From Cladobotryum mycophilum (lineage: Eukaryota; Ascomycota; Sordariomycetes; Hypocreales; Hypocreaceae): a DNA stretch of 64,000 nt. This document shows positions 44,341-56,765 of this stretch, piece after piece. The number at the start of each line of letters is the position of its first letter. Positions within the stretch are counted from its first letter, which is position 1. Both the position numbers and the translations under genes were made by a program. The notes beneath the pieces are model-generated. The model made no database searches. It saw nothing but the letters and a program-made list of their open reading frames with translations, and was not told where the DNA came from. The DNA is taken from the NCBI GenBank assembly GCA_036429605.1, contig CM071589.1:6572001-6636000 (forward strand), in the 5' to 3' direction.

Positions 44341-45671
44341 CTATCTCCTCCTCCCCCAAGACCACTCCCTCCTCCCCTGCCTAAACCCCGCAAATATCCC
44401 CCTATTCCTCCACCCCTCATTATTCCCTCCCCACCCAAACGACCGGTTCACCACCCCCATCGCCTCCACCCCCGCCTGCACCGCTCCCGCGAAACCCTCC
44501 GCAGCAGCCTCGTACGCCCTCGCCCTTTCCAGGTCACCCTGATCCAGCGCCCCCTGCTTCCTCTCCAAGACGGCCTTTTGCACCGCCTTGGCCCAGAGGT
44601 TGTACCATGCCTCCTCGGACATGCTGGCGTACCGCCTCGTCACCCTGCCCGTGCCGTCGTCCTCCTCGCGGGAGACCTCCCACTCCGCGTAGACCGTCTG
44701 CCACCGCTTGGTCCGGAAGAACAGCCACGGCCACGTGAACAGGAACATGAGGGTGATGATCGACACGATGTAGATCCACTTGGTCAGCCTCCACCGATTC
44801 GTCCTGCACGAATTATAAATCTCCACGCGGCTGTTCCGTATCGGGAACGAAATGTCCAGCCTCCCTCGGTAATTCGTCGCCCTCACGAGGTCCTCCAGCC
44901 TCCTCTCTAGCAGATCCCAGTCGTACCCCACGACCCTCCTCTCAAACGACAGGTTCTTCAGCCCCGCGCTGCTGGCGCAGAAGCGGTGGCACCACTCCTG
45001 CACCGACGGCTCGCCGCTCTCCGCCGTGCCGCTGCCGCCGAACCCGGGCGCCCTCGTCGCGAACACGGTGCCCCGCTTCACCTTTTCAAAGTTGCCCACC
45101 GTCTTGATCTCCCTCCACGCGCCGTGCTGCGGATTGTGTATGTCCGTGAACAGCAGGTGCGTCATCTCAATCTCCAGGTCAAAGTCCACGACCTGCCTAT
45201 TCTCCTCCCTGTCATCGTCGTTGTTCCTCCTCGTCTCCGTGTGCGTGCCCCTAATCACCGCGAACGGCCGGGGCGGCATCTTGGACAGCGTGTTGAGGGT
45301 GTTCTCCAGGAACGAGGGGTCCGTCTCCAGGTCCTCGTTGATGTAGTACACAATGTCGGAGCGGGCGTCGTGGGCAAAAGGTTCGATGGAGAGGCCCAGG
45401 CCGCGGATGCCAGAGGGGGCGAGAGGGTCTACGGCGGAGTGGAAGCGTGTGCCGCTGCTGTTGTTTTCCTCGCGGTCGATGTCATCGTAGAGAGGGGGAG
45501 GTCATCCTGTGTGATTTCGGTGGGATCCTCGTCAAAGTAGCGCTGGGATGGAGGAGGGTAGACGGGAGGAGTTGTGTCGAGGTTGATGGCGCTGGAGGGT
45601 TGAGACAGAGGAGTCCTTGGCCCGGAAGGGCTTGGGGAAGGAACGGGGAGCTTATCCGATGGTTTCCCCAT
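44341..45671 (-). CDS. Fungal membrane protein of unknown function (one frameshift)
   Basis: The N-terminal frame from MGKPSDKLPVPSPSPSG breaks at the five-base run 45494-45498 and resumes one frame over. One added base gives DLPPLYDDIDREE and a 443-residue protein. The N-terminus is proline-rich and disordered. Residues about 115-250 form a domain conserved in fungal hypothetical proteins (YYINEDLETDPSFLE, MPPRPFAVIRGTHTETRR, VVDFDLEIEMTHLL). Near residues 295-320 is one long hydrophobic segment, WIYIVSIITLMFLFTWPWLF, probably a single membrane helix or hairpin. A charged region with a YASMSEEAWYNLWAKA motif follows, then a Gly/Arg-rich tail. I recognise the family as widespread in Pezizomycotina but know no function. 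The basic residues next to the hydrophobic segment suggest the large N-terminal domain faces the cytosol. Confidence 0.75.
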
Positions 45672-46790
45672 GCTGTACGCCTAGCTATGGTGCAGTTGTA
45701 GTTGTAGGTGTAGGGCTTCTGTGAGGTGAGGCTGTAACAATGGCAGACAGCCTGGCTGAATAGTACCAAGACTCCTTCTCTTTTCCTGTGCTTTCTGTGA
45801 GAATAGAAGGAGGATGTTAAGTAAGTGAAAAAAAAAAAAAAAAGACAAGAGAAGAAAGCTGCCTGCTGGTATTTAGTCTCCAGCAAAATATCTGTCCGAG
45901 TTGGAGCGGATACCATAGGCAACAATGGCGGCCAAAGCTGGGGTTTTGCGGAGGAAGCCGTCGCAATAAGACGGGCAGAAGCTACAGGTCGTTAGCAGAT
46001 TAAGATGTACCAAAGTACAAGTACCCATTACCTTATCTTCATGTGCCTTCCCCACACCAGCTAAAGATTGGCAGCCATCCGTGGCCAATGATTGTGCATC
46101 AAACTCGACATCATGAATCCACTCTATAAACAGATCAGATACTGCTATCGAATAGGACGAACGAAGGACACGCTCCATCATAAAAACAAACATGAATTTT
46201 TAATTTTTATTATTCTTATTTATTCTCAAATCGTAGTCTACGTTGTTCATCAGTGACATCTTCACAAGCCATGTCACTGTGGCTGCGGCTGAGGCCGCCC
46301 GATTACGTCGCCACCCACACGTCTTCAATAAGGTAAGGGTAAGCATAGATTGCATGTCTCGACACCGCCTCCACGCTTCGCTGTATCTTTCCCCATTCGG
46401 CAAGTCTACCACGGGCTCTATTCCGCCCATCCAAACTCGCGACATCAAACCAATCCTATGCTTCCTTACTCACAAGATACTTTAGATGACCTCACTGATG
46501 GAGGAAAATACATATAAAATCCCAACAATACATCTATATTTATTGTATCGCTAGAAAAATAACATTACTTCATAGTCACTATCCATCATACCCCCTAACC
46601 CATCATCATGATGCCGTCTCACAATGGAGTTCTATCCCTCTCCACCTGTTCCCATGACCCCTTTATCCTTTCAAGCAGTTCTGCTATGCTGCTGCTTTTC
46701 CCATACCAACAAGAAAATAAGAGACAAAAAAATGCATCATGTACGTTATTATAAACCAAGAAACAAGGAAACAAAAATGCCACTTCCTCT
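45672..46790. other. Intergenic with one possible small spliced gene
   Basis: Most of this is featureless, with an A15-type run near 45829-45843 on the plus strand. A candidate small minus-strand gene at 45873-46178 is listed separately. Confidence 0.4.
45873..46178 (-). CDS. Candidate small spliced protein, unknown
   Basis: The strongest sign is a fungal-type intron on the minus strand near 45990-46035, with donor AAG|GTAATG, a CTGCTAACG branch-like site and acceptor CTGTAG. The sequence after it reads FCPSYCDGFLRKTP, then ALAAIVAYGIRSNSDRYFA, to a TAA at 45873. Removing that intron and a second, weaker one (GTATCT to CTTTAG) gives a continuous frame from MMERVLRSSYSIA, about 55-60 residues in total. 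The short basic start could be a mitochondrial presequence, but I recognise no family. The first intron lacks a clear branch site, so the 5' part may be wrong. Confidence 0.3.
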   Translation of the reverse strand: MERVLRSSYSIAVSDLFIEWIHDVEFDAQSLATDGCQSLAGVGKAHEDKVMGTCTLVHLNLLTTCSFCPSYCDGFLRKTPALAAIVAYGIRSNSDRYFAGD

Positions 46791-49700
46791 TCATGGCTCA
46801 ACGTCGACTAGATTCCCGTCATCCCATTTCTTTTTTGCGGCTTTTAGCAGGATCTCCATATCGCCGCTCGTCTCGCACATACTCCTGAAAGAGCCACCTT
46901 CCTTGTTGATGAGCTCCCAAGGATGAGCGTATTCCACCACCTCTCCCTTATCAAGAACCAGTACCTTGTCGTAGTCGACAATAGTCTGTAGTCTGTGGGC
47001 GATGGTAATGACGGTACCCGTAAGTTCTCGAATAGTCTCCTGAATCTTCGAGTCCGTGTTGTAGTCAATCGATGCGGTAGCCTCATCCATGACGAGAACC
47101 GTTGGCTTCTTCAGCATCGCTCTCGCCAAGCAAAGTAGCTGTCGCTGGCCTTGCGATAAGTTGGAGCCCGATTCCGTGACTGGCGATGAGAGGTCTAGGA
47201 AGATGTTCTTGTTCGTCTTGAGAGAGCTGGAGGAGCTGCCGGCCTCACCAGAATCAGCAGTAATATGAATAGTCGGTGCCTGAGATGTGCCTGTCAACTC
47301 ATCGTCGCTGATGAGCTGAACGCGCCTGAGCGCCTCAAACACTTGCTCATCTGTGTACTGTTCAAAGGGGTCCAAGTTGCTCCTGATAGTGCCCATGAAT
47401 AGCGTAGGGTCCTGAGGCACAATTGTAATGTTTTCTCGCAAATCCTGAAGACCAATCTTGCTGATATCAATATCATCAATGACAATCATTCCTGAATCTG
47501 CTTCCAATGCACGGAAGATGGCTAGAGTCAACGAACTCTTACCAGCACCAGTTCGGCCGACGATACCAACCTTTTCCCTGGGGTTGATTTTGAGCGAGAT
47601 GCCTCTGAGAACCGGGTCTAGCTCGGCACGGTAACGAGTAGAGTACTTGACAAACTCGACACCACCCTTGTCGGGCCAGTTCTGTGGGGGTCGGCTATCT
47701 TCAATAATGAGCTCCGCTTCCTGTTCGACGTCGAGGTATTCCTTGACACGCTCCATGGAGTTCATGTTCTGTTCGTTCATTCCATATTGTCGAATGAGCC
47801 AAAGGACATTTTCCGTAAAGTTCATCGCATATGTCAGAGAAATACCAGCCGCACCGGCATCGAGTCTGCGCAAATTGATAATGATGAATACGCCAGCAAA
47901 GAATGACACAGTATTACCGAGCAAGTCAGCTCGGAATGCAAGCCATCTGTTACATGCCCACAGGTATATAAACGGCCGACTCTGGGTGTTGATCTTTTGC
48001 AGATTGTCCCGGATGAAGCGGCGCTCGTCACCATAGGCTCGGATCGTGGTCATGCCACTCAACGTCTCACCAAACTGCTGGAAGAGGGGACTGCGCTGAA
48101 TGGATTCCAAGCGCTTAAGATCACGAGAAGCGCAGAGGTAGAACGCGGCAACGCCATAGAATATGACACCGATGAAGATAGCAGCGGCGAGGAAGCCAGG
48201 CGTGATGCATGCAATGGTAACAATGGTCACGAGCAAAGAGAGGGCACAAGTCATAACGCCAATGGCTGTGGGAGCAAGTTCCTGATCGACAGCTTCCAAA
48301 TCCTTGCTGAATCGGTTCATCAGTTGGCCAAGGGGAGTCACGTCGAAGAACTTGAACTTGGCGCGCGTAACAGACTGGATGAGACGATCGTGAATGCGCT
48401 TAGAGGCAGTCAGGGAGCCAAAGAAGACCCACAAATCTCTAGCAAGGGCTGCGAGGGCTCCAATCACACCGATACCGGCAAGACCAAACAGATAATACGG
48501 GACGTTGACATCGTGGTTTGCTGACAATATGGAGATTTGGCCATTCGTAACTGGCACATTGGCGTTTGCAGCTGCGGCGTCGCCGAGGTTGGCGATGCTA
48601 GCCCATGCTCCCTTGGGAAAAGCTTGCATTCCGTACGATGATGACAATGAGCTGAATGAAACACTGGAAGTCTTCTCGATGGTGTACTTGTTCGACCACT
48701 CCCTGATCCAAAAGTTGGTGGCCAACATGGATAGCTGCTGGATAGAAAATACCACGAGTGTGATAACCCAGAACCACCACGGCCCCATGGATCGAAGATA
48801 CAGCGCCAACACGGACCACTTAACAGAACCGGTTGCCTTTGTCTCTCCCATGGCATCTGCTTGAGGCTTGCTCTTCTTGGCCTTCTTAGGGCTGCTTTCA
48901 TCTGCAGGATCTTGACTGCTGTTAACCATGGTCTCTGCATCACCAACACTTGATGGAACACGAGAAGGTATGCGGGAATGGTTTGTAGACGCAGGGCGCG
49001 ATCGCTGAATGTCTTCTCCGAGCTTTCCAGAGGCGATGACTTCTTGAGAGGGTCCCTGAGTAGTGACTCGTCCGTTTTCCAAAAACACAACAAAGTCCGA
49101 AGAAGGCACGCAAAGCTGCACATTGTGAGTGACGAGAATGCATGTACGGTTCTCCATCAATGGGCCCTTGATACAGTTGGTGAAGATCCATTGCGCGGTG
49201 TGGGAGTCGACGGCACTCAAACAGTCGTCCATGAGCAAATGAGCAGAATTAGAGTAGAGAGCACGAGCCAATGAAATTCGCTGCTTCTGGCCACCGGAGA
49301 GGGTGATGCCCTTTTCTCCAACCAACGTTTCGTCGCCGTGATCAAGAATCTCGAGGTCACGCTCCAAGGCGCAGGCAACAATAACGTCCTTGTATCGCTG
49401 TTCATCAAAGGGGGCGGCAAAGAGAATGTTGTCCTTGATGTTGGCATTGACGAGCCAAGCGGCCTGGGCGACGTAGGCAACAGTGTTGGCCAACCCAGTC
49501 TCGGGGTCTGGGCGCACATCCTCTCGGCTTCGGCCACCGGGGCAGTAGACTTTACCTTCAACCATGCTCATTTCACCCAGCAAGCCCATCAGCATGGATG
49601 TCTTGCCAGAGCCGGTGGGGCCAGCAATGATGTTGAGTTTGCCAATCTGAAAGTCAATATCGAGATCGAGGAGTCGGAAAGCTCGGGCGCCGTCGTCTCC

Positions 49701-51926
49701 AACGGTGTCCTTGCCTCCCCAGATGAGAGTCGCTTTATTGAATCCAATGTGTCTGACGCCGTTCTCATCCACGTTATCCAAACCAAGCTGCTCATACTTT
49801 TCTGTCTCCTCCTCCATGAGGAATTCTTCAATACGATCAACCGATACCTTGGCTTCTTGGACGTGTGCGAACATGTCACCCAGCATATCGAGAGGAACTC
49901 GAAGCAGCATGAAAAGCGAAACAGCGGTGAATGCAATGGATGGATAAAGAGGCTTCTTCTCAACAAGGGTATATACGAGGAAGGAGAAGAAAGTGATGAG
50001 GACGGGGACCGAGTTCCAAACGGCAACGGCAACAGCCCAGACCATGAATCGGGAGCGCAGGGCCAGGAGTTCGGCCTGACGCTTCTCATCAACAATCGTG
50101 CTAAAGCGTTTCTCCCAGGCAAAGTACTTGATGATGCGGATGTTCTGGAGAATCTCATTTGTCACATTGATGCGCTTATCAGTGGCCGACATGATTCTCT
50201 TGGACGTAACAGTGAATCCCTTGGCGAGGAGATAGTTGACAGGTAAAAGGATAAGCATGACAACAATACCAGGAATGGCACTCAATCCCATGACATTCCA
50301 TAGCAAGGCAACGGCAATGACCAACTGAGTAGGGGCAGAGGCGACAAGAAAGTGAAGGTACGAGGTGATGTCGGCGACTTTGAAGCTGTCGACTGACATC
50401 AGGTTGATAATAGTTCCGAGGTTAGCTTGTTCGTCATCACCCTCTTTCTCATTCTCATCCTTGGCAGACGTGGCCGACTCAGCATCGCTGGCAGCAGCAG
50501 CCTTCTTTTTCTTTAAACCCAACGCGCGCTTCATCTTGCCTCCTAGGCCATCCATGCTGGGGTCTTCCTCTTTGCCATCTTTGGTCTGTTCTCCACCCAG
50601 CACCTTGTCCTTGCCTGAGGCAGCTTTTCGACGTAAGGCCTTGGCGTAGATGTCACCAACGATGATAGCACGTACGCGAATGCAAATCCTGCGACCAATC
50701 CAGAGTGCCGCATTGTCATTGTAAGAGCGAATGGTGTCAACAACGGGGAGGCCGATGACTAGGAGCCAGAGAACATTAACAGGTGCCTTGTCAGGATGCT
50801 CAACATACTGCAGAATAGCCCTGAGTAGCAAAGTGGGCCCAAATGTGAAGAGACCAGCTGCTACAGCGCCGATGGCCTGCATGAGCAGCAGACTTTTGAA
50901 GTACTTGAGCAGGTGGATGGCTAGCGAAGTCGTCTTCTTGAACTGTCGGTAGTCGGCAATGACGACGGCAGCCTTATCCTTGGGGAGAAGATTCCAAACA
51001 TCCTCCATATCCAGGGGCTTCTTCCAGCCCTTCAAGACAATGGAATCAACCCATCCGAAAGTGGCAATGGAGAATAGACTGGCCAGGGGCTCGCGCGAGG
51101 GCTCGATGCCATTCTCCCACTCCAGGACCACGGTCTTATTGCCCTTTCTAGTGGTGATAGTCATGCCGAAAAGCAGTGTAAGTAGAGCGAAATCAATAAC
51201 GATGAGGGTCTGTGACAGCTTGGACTGAGGGTGAATAAGGGTGGAGCGGAAAATGACGAGGATGAAGAGCCAATTGGCGCCGTAGATGGTAGCGGTATGA
51301 TTCCATAGATGGGGGATGCGCCACTTGGAGGAGCCAAGGAAGACTCGAAGCGATGTGAGGATCAGAGTGTAGCCCCAGGTGACAAGACCGGCAACAGCGA
51401 CAAGATGTCCACGGCGACCAAAGGCATTGTTGACGAGAGCAATGGCATTGACGGCAACAAGACCGGCCACGGCCAATTCCTCGACGACTTCTGCAAGATG
51501 CTGACCGGTAGGAGTGTCGGCCTGGACTATGGAGCCCTTTGTAGTGGTTCTCGCCAGAGCCAATCGGCCACCGTTGATCTCGAGGTCGTCATCGCTTTCG
51601 GGTTCCTGATCAGGGGGTAGAGCTGTGTGGTCGGGTGCATGTTCGTCGGCAGAGATGGAGGTATAGCCCTTGCTCTTTCGCGAACTGATGATGCGACCAA
51701 CGGAGGACCAAACGAGGCGCAGAAACGATAGAGAAATTATTATTAGAGGGAAAAGAATTGCTAGATAACTGTAGGGGGGTTGGTTGGGAACTGGTTAGCT
51801 GGTGACAATGGGAGAGCGCACAGGCAAGGCAAGGTAGAGAGGTAGAGGTAGTACGGACTCTTGCTGGAAGCATTGTGTGAGGTCATCTATCCGCCAGAGC
51901 GGCGGAGAGCATTGAGCGAAGCCCAT
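46791..51926 (-). CDS. Full-length ABCC-type ABC transporter (Ybt1/bile-acid-transporter-like), two exons
   Basis: Exon 1 is 51926-51859 (MGFAQCSPPLWRIDDLTQCF); after a 90-bp intron, exon 2 is 51768-46791; 1681 residues. The intron (GTCCGT donor, GCTAAC, CTACAG acceptor) removes an in-frame TAA. The join reads FQQDYLAILFPLIII, a first helix. Exon 2 itself has no ATG before the conserved part. Order: an N-terminal membrane domain of about five helices, TMD1, NBD1, TMD2, NBD2. NBD1 has Walker A GPTGSGKTS (near 740), signature LSGGQKQRISLARAL and Walker B LLMDDCLSAVD with aspartate in the catalytic position. NBD2 has GRTGAGKSS (near 1425), LSQGQRQLLCLARAM and VLVMDEATASID with the catalytic glutamate. 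Such NBD asymmetry is typical of ABCC. The likely role is ATP-driven export or vacuolar sequestration of organic anions, conjugates or drugs. A Lys/Ala-rich insertion lies between TMD1 helices. Confidence 0.9.
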
Positions 51927-54900
51927 GGCAGTATCTCGTATGGGCACGAGATTGCCCGGGCGTTTACGGTGATGTGCGATTGATTCTTCTAAACTAGAAG
52001 AGGGCTTGGGAGAAGAGGAGGAGGAGGAAAGCAATGTTTAAACAAAATGGACGGATGGATGGATGCAGTGGTGGAAGAAGAAAATGGTATGGCGATCTTA
52101 TCGGTGGTAGCGCAGAGACAGCACTACTAATGCATGTACCTGTACCTGTACTTTGCAGCGACCAGACCGGGGGGTGATGGGGGGCAAAGTTCGGTGTAAG
52201 AAAAAACACGACAGCGGAGTTTTGATGAGATGTCAGTACGTTCCAGGGCGCGCGTGAGCCTTCTTGTTCATCCCTCTGTCTCTCCCTTGTTCTTCTTTTC
52301 TACACACACTAATGATACGCGTACAAGAAGAATGACGAAGAAGAAGAAGAGAACATGAAAAAGGGAATTGAAAAAGAGAGAGAAAGAGAAGACGAAGAAA
52401 AAAAGCTGATGAGCGGCAGAAGTGGGTGTCATAATAAGGATTTCCAGAGGATGGGGACTTCCAGCTACTAAAGCATCTGCTAGCACGGTGCTACCATCGA
52501 AAACTGCAAGCGCCCGGAAACGCAATTGGTACAGCTCAGTATGAGCGCTGGTACAGGTACAAGATGCAGGTGCAGGTACAGATACATGGGCAAAACGGGC
52601 AGAAGCTAGAGCGGGTGTGGAAAGGACCCGGTGAATCACATTCCATGCATCCCAAAATGATTGCATTGATGGGCTTTGGGCCTTTTTTTTTTCTTTTTCT
52701 TTTTGTTGTCTTTCTCAGCAACAGCCTGTCTAAGCTCTGGACAGGGGAAGGCTTTTGCGCGCGATGAGATGAGGGTCGAGAATGACGACGGCGTTGGGAG
52801 GCCTGGTCTTTTGGTCGAGATGATTCTGATTCTAGATCGACTATCTAATACTTGTATGTATCTCACTCGCGTATTCGCTCTCTGCTGATGATCTTTTGGG
52901 TATGCTGTTTTATGAAGAGTGACTCTCTCTCTCTCTGACATGTTGTAGAGATTGATATTCCTTGTGTCATGTCCTCGAAACTGTGAGACTAGGGGAATTC
53001 TTCCCGTCTGTCTAGGCGCTGTGCAATCTCCTCCCATGTCATACTTGTACCAGTTGTCAACATGTCGTCACGCATGAAGATCCATTGACAATATCATCAT
53101 TCTCTTGTCCATCATACACTACTGCCTAGTACCTGGCACCTATGTCTTGTACTATGATCTTTCAGAGACACGTTAGTGATTACCGCCCCCCTACTTAGGC
53201 ATCCAAGAGAAAGAGAGGGAAATAAAACTCTTCAAACCACACACACAGACCAGATAAACAGAATTTTAATTTTCTTTTCACACTTCTTCTCTCTGGTAAC
53301 GTTGATAACTTGAAGAAAAGCCACCGTGAAAAAGTACAGGCCTGGTGTTAGTATTCAAGCCCGGAGCCGGACCCTCGACTAAAACGGTAGTAGTGTCTTC
53401 TACTTTGATTCGTCCAACACCAAGTTTCTAGCTTTGAGATGAGATGGGGGGGGGGGAATGGAAAATCTCCACTGAAAGGAGCGAGCTCCAGCCAAATCAG
53501 TCGAATCCACCACTCAGATTGATTCAAAACATTGGCCACATGATCCCCCGCGATGAAGGATGCACAGCCCTTGGAACGAAGGGATAGACGAGGTTGACAA
53601 AGCTTGACCCAAAGTACTTTTGACAAGCTGATAAATATGGACATGTTCGTGAGTCAAAGGGCAAAGGGTAGCATTCGTCGATCCGCGTTGCAATCCGAGT
53701 CAATATGCAATCAATCGCCTGCATAAACCCAACGCACTACCTTGGTACTTGTAGGTACCTATCTAGGCAAGTACACATAGTAGGTACTAGTAGGTAGGTT
53801 AGGTACTAGGTAGTGCAAATGAAACCCTCGAATTCACGACTTGGGAGTCACACCTTCACGTTCCTGAGTCACCAGGGGAATGTCTTGAACGACGCCCTCG
53901 AGTCTATCTCTCTCTCTCTCCTTTACCTCTGGTCTCGTATTGCCATTCTCGACACGGAGTACCAATGTCTTGACAGCTCAATTCCCCACGGGGTTCTCTA
54001 AATGAACATATTTGTACCAGATGCATTACATACAAGCATTGAGTGATGAATCTATTGCTCTTCTACTCCACATGATATGTTGAACCACATTACCAATGAA
54101 TAACTTACCTTCCCTATTCGGCTCACCCGTCAACTCTCCTTACCCCATCTCCTTCTTCTTCACACCCACCCATATCTCCAAAAATCATGACTCACCGCCG
54201 GCCGCTCTTCTTTCGTTATCATCCCCAGCCAGAATCAGTAATCAGCCCCTAAAATAGCCGACCACACACCTTTGCCTTTATCAAATCAAGAGAGACCAGC
54301 ACACCTAAAAAGTTGCAGCAAAAAATAAAATAAAAAATTTGCTAGCTAGCTAGCTAATGAGCCAGCAAGCAAGACAACAAGAAACGGAAAGAAAAGAAAA
54401 AGAAAAGAAAAATGACGAAAATGCAGGGAACGACGGGCGGCCCATGCATCCATCTTCCTGCACTGCAACGTGCGCCGGCCGGCTTGCAGCTCCGCCGCCC
54501 TTCCCAGGAGAGGAAGAGAGAGAGAAGAGAAACAATTGGATCCCTGCGTGACCTCTCGGCTGCCTTGCCCCGGGTTGCCGCCTCATTGGATGAGAGGAGG
54601 CCACCTGTTCCACAACCACCAGTTACCCTTTCTTGGGGACGCCATTCCTGGACAGCACAACTTGACAGCTCCACAGGTCGCAAAAGGGACTTACAGCTCA
54701 TCGATATGGAGACACCTTTTTTCTTTTTTTTTTGCCAAGCAGAAAGGGGAAAGCAATTATTAAGCTTCTTTTATGTTATCGTTGTCGTCTCACGTGTAAG
54801 CACGGGATTGAGCAATACGGAATAGCTGACAATTTTTTTTTGGGCTGGCCCCATATGCAAGACGCAGGAGAGAGAAGAAGAAGAAGAAGAATAATAATAA

Positions 54901-55793
54901 TAATTACAGGCCCATTTCTTTTCCCGCTTCTTCAGTAGACTTGCTTTCCCTTTCCATGGCACAGGGCTGAGACAAGACAACAACAACAACAACATCAACA
55001 TCAACAGCAAATCGTTCCTACAAGTACTACTGTCTTTCAAGAATTACGAAATAAAAACCAAGATGCAACATGGAGAGATGGTAATTCGGCTGAATGAGCT
55101 GTCCGAGGGTGCATAAACTACAGTACGACAGAGGTTGCATGCCTACAGACAGATCATGTTGATGACTCCTTCGGCCTGTGTCTGTATGTGGTGTCAAACC
55201 ATCCGTGCCCACAACTCATTTACTTTTTCATTCCGATAAGCGAACCGTGACACATCAGACATCAGAAAGGCAAAAAAAAAAACAATACCATTTCTTTCTT
55301 ACATAGTATTAGCGTCCCTTCGTCAATCTGAGTCCTCGTCGGCATCGTATCTCGTATCATTCCTAGACTGGGCAAGTCCGCCGCCCGAGACTCCCCCTTC
55401 CCTTCCCTTCCCTTCCCCCAAATCGTCTATCCGTCTTTGGGGTTTTATGACTCCTCCCGCGCCCGATTTACCCCAGTTCTTGTCAAAAAACTGGTCACGG
55501 GCCCATATGTCTATATTGTACCGGTACATTGCCAAATTTGCGTGTGAAAGAGATCTCCATCGTACAAAGGTAATGAGTTTAGCTCAAGGCTCAAACGAGC
55601 TTAGAACTTTGTTTGCTCTATAAATATACATATATAAATATAGCATGAAACGTTTTGTGGGGGAACGTATGTACATAAGGGAAATTCATATAATGGCATT
55701 ATAATTTTCATTTTTTTAAATAGTTTGTAATATTCTCTTTAACCTTATGAACAAACCATAATCGCAGACACAGCCGCAATTCCATCGTTTTCC
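51927..55793. other. Gene-free region with simple repeats
   Basis: About 3.9 kb without a supported gene. The left part is the ABC transporter promoter. It contains GAAGAA and T-rich tracts, the TAGGTA cluster listed separately, AAT/AAG repeats near 54875-54905 and an AAC run near 54978-54996. Confidence 0.45.
53738..53815. repeat. Cluster of GGTAC/TAGGTA palindromic motifs
   Basis: Within about 80 bases the motifs GGTAC, GTACCTA, TAGGTA and ACTAGTAGG recur on both strands, interspersed with CTAGG palindromes. Such clusters are seen in intergenic DNA of many Sordariomycetes; their role is unknown. A weaker relative is near 21040-21120. Confidence 0.6.
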
Positions 55794-56765
55794 CTAGTCT
55801 GGTATTTCATTACTTATAGGTAATTCACGATAGCTCTCGCTGCCACCCACAGCTTCTACGTGGCTTGATATCGTCTTTTTGCTACTACTACTGGCAGTCT
55901 GGATCCCGGTATCAGTATTGTTGCTCTCGGCGCAGCTGTTGGTGAGCTGCAGGGACTTCAGTTCCTTCTTCTCCGTCGTCAAATCAACGAGGTCATTCAG
56001 GACGGTAAACTCAATCTTCAGCTTGACGCTGTAGGCCAGGGGTTTGTACGATATCTGGTAGTTGTACAGGTTCTCAAACTCGAGGGTTAGAATGGTGATG
56101 TCGAGCAGGATGACGAGGACGTTGACGATGATGAGGTTCTTCATCAAGCGGCGGCTGGACCTCCTGTTGCTAGAGGGGCGCTTGGGCCTCATAAAGTCAA
56201 TCGTCTCGATAATGTAGAGGATAGATATGGTGATTTCCTGGAGGAAGAAGATGATGACCTCGATCTTCTCGGCGATGGAGTACGGCTTCTCCCATATCTC
56301 GGGGTTGCTGGAAAAGGAGCCGTACACCATGGGGATGATGGTGCCGTGGCAGACGACGGCGTCGATGATGATGATCCACAGAATGATCTGGAGCCGCCTC
56401 TCGTGCCGCATCACCAGGTGCAGACGAGACCAAAGCACCATGGACTGGCCCGTCACCATGGACACCCACCCCATCAGGCTCAGCGTACATGACAGGTAGC
56501 CCAGCGAATGGGGGCCAAAATACTTGATAAAGAAGCCCGAGGAGGACAGGGCAACGCCCGACGTGGCGACGAGAAAGGACCAGAAGTAGAGGCCGGCATA
56601 GCGCTTGAATGTCACCGCGATGACGATGAAGAGCTCAATGACGTTGTAACAGGCGATGGAGAGGAAGACGGTGATGATGGTCAGGGACAGTGAGCCGAGA
56701 CCCTGAACTCCAGAACCGAAGCCGCGACCTGTTATCCAGCCTGTCATCGCGATCCCGATCCGCAA
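55794..56765 (-). CDS. Seven-helix fungal integral membrane protein (DUF7703-like)
   Basis: A single-exon 323-residue protein. Seven hydrophobic segments can be counted: TIITVFLSIACYNVIELFIV, YFWSFLVATSGVALSSSGFF, LGYLSCTLSLMGWVSMV, LQIILWIIIIDAVVCHGTII, EVIIFFLQEITISILYIIET, LMKNLIIVNVLVILLDITIL and a weaker one near residue 240. After them comes a hydrophilic tail rich in Ser, Thr and Lys. The pattern NVIELF...FKRYAGLYFWSFLVATSG matches a fungal family annotated only as integral membrane protein, DUF7703. It resembles a GPCR-like topology but has no known ligand. The start could be MRIGIAMTG or the second methionine at residue 7. A conserved upstream exon was not found. Confidence 0.75.
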   Translation of the reverse strand: MRIGIAMTGWITGRGFGSGVQGLGSLSLTIITVFLSIACYNVIELFIVIAVTFKRYAGLYFWSFLVATSGVALSSSGFFIKYFGPHSLGYLSCTLSLMGWVSMVTGQSMVLWSRLHLVMRHERRLQIILWIIIIDAVVCHGTIIPMVYGSFSSNPEIWEKPYSIAEKIEVIIFFLQEITISILYIIETIDFMRPKRPSSNRRSSRRLMKNLIIVNVLVILLDITILTLEFENLYNYQISYKPLAYSVKLKIEFTVLNDLVDLTTEKKELKSLQLTNSCAESNNTDTGIQTASSSSKKTISSHVEAVGGSESYRELPISNEIPD

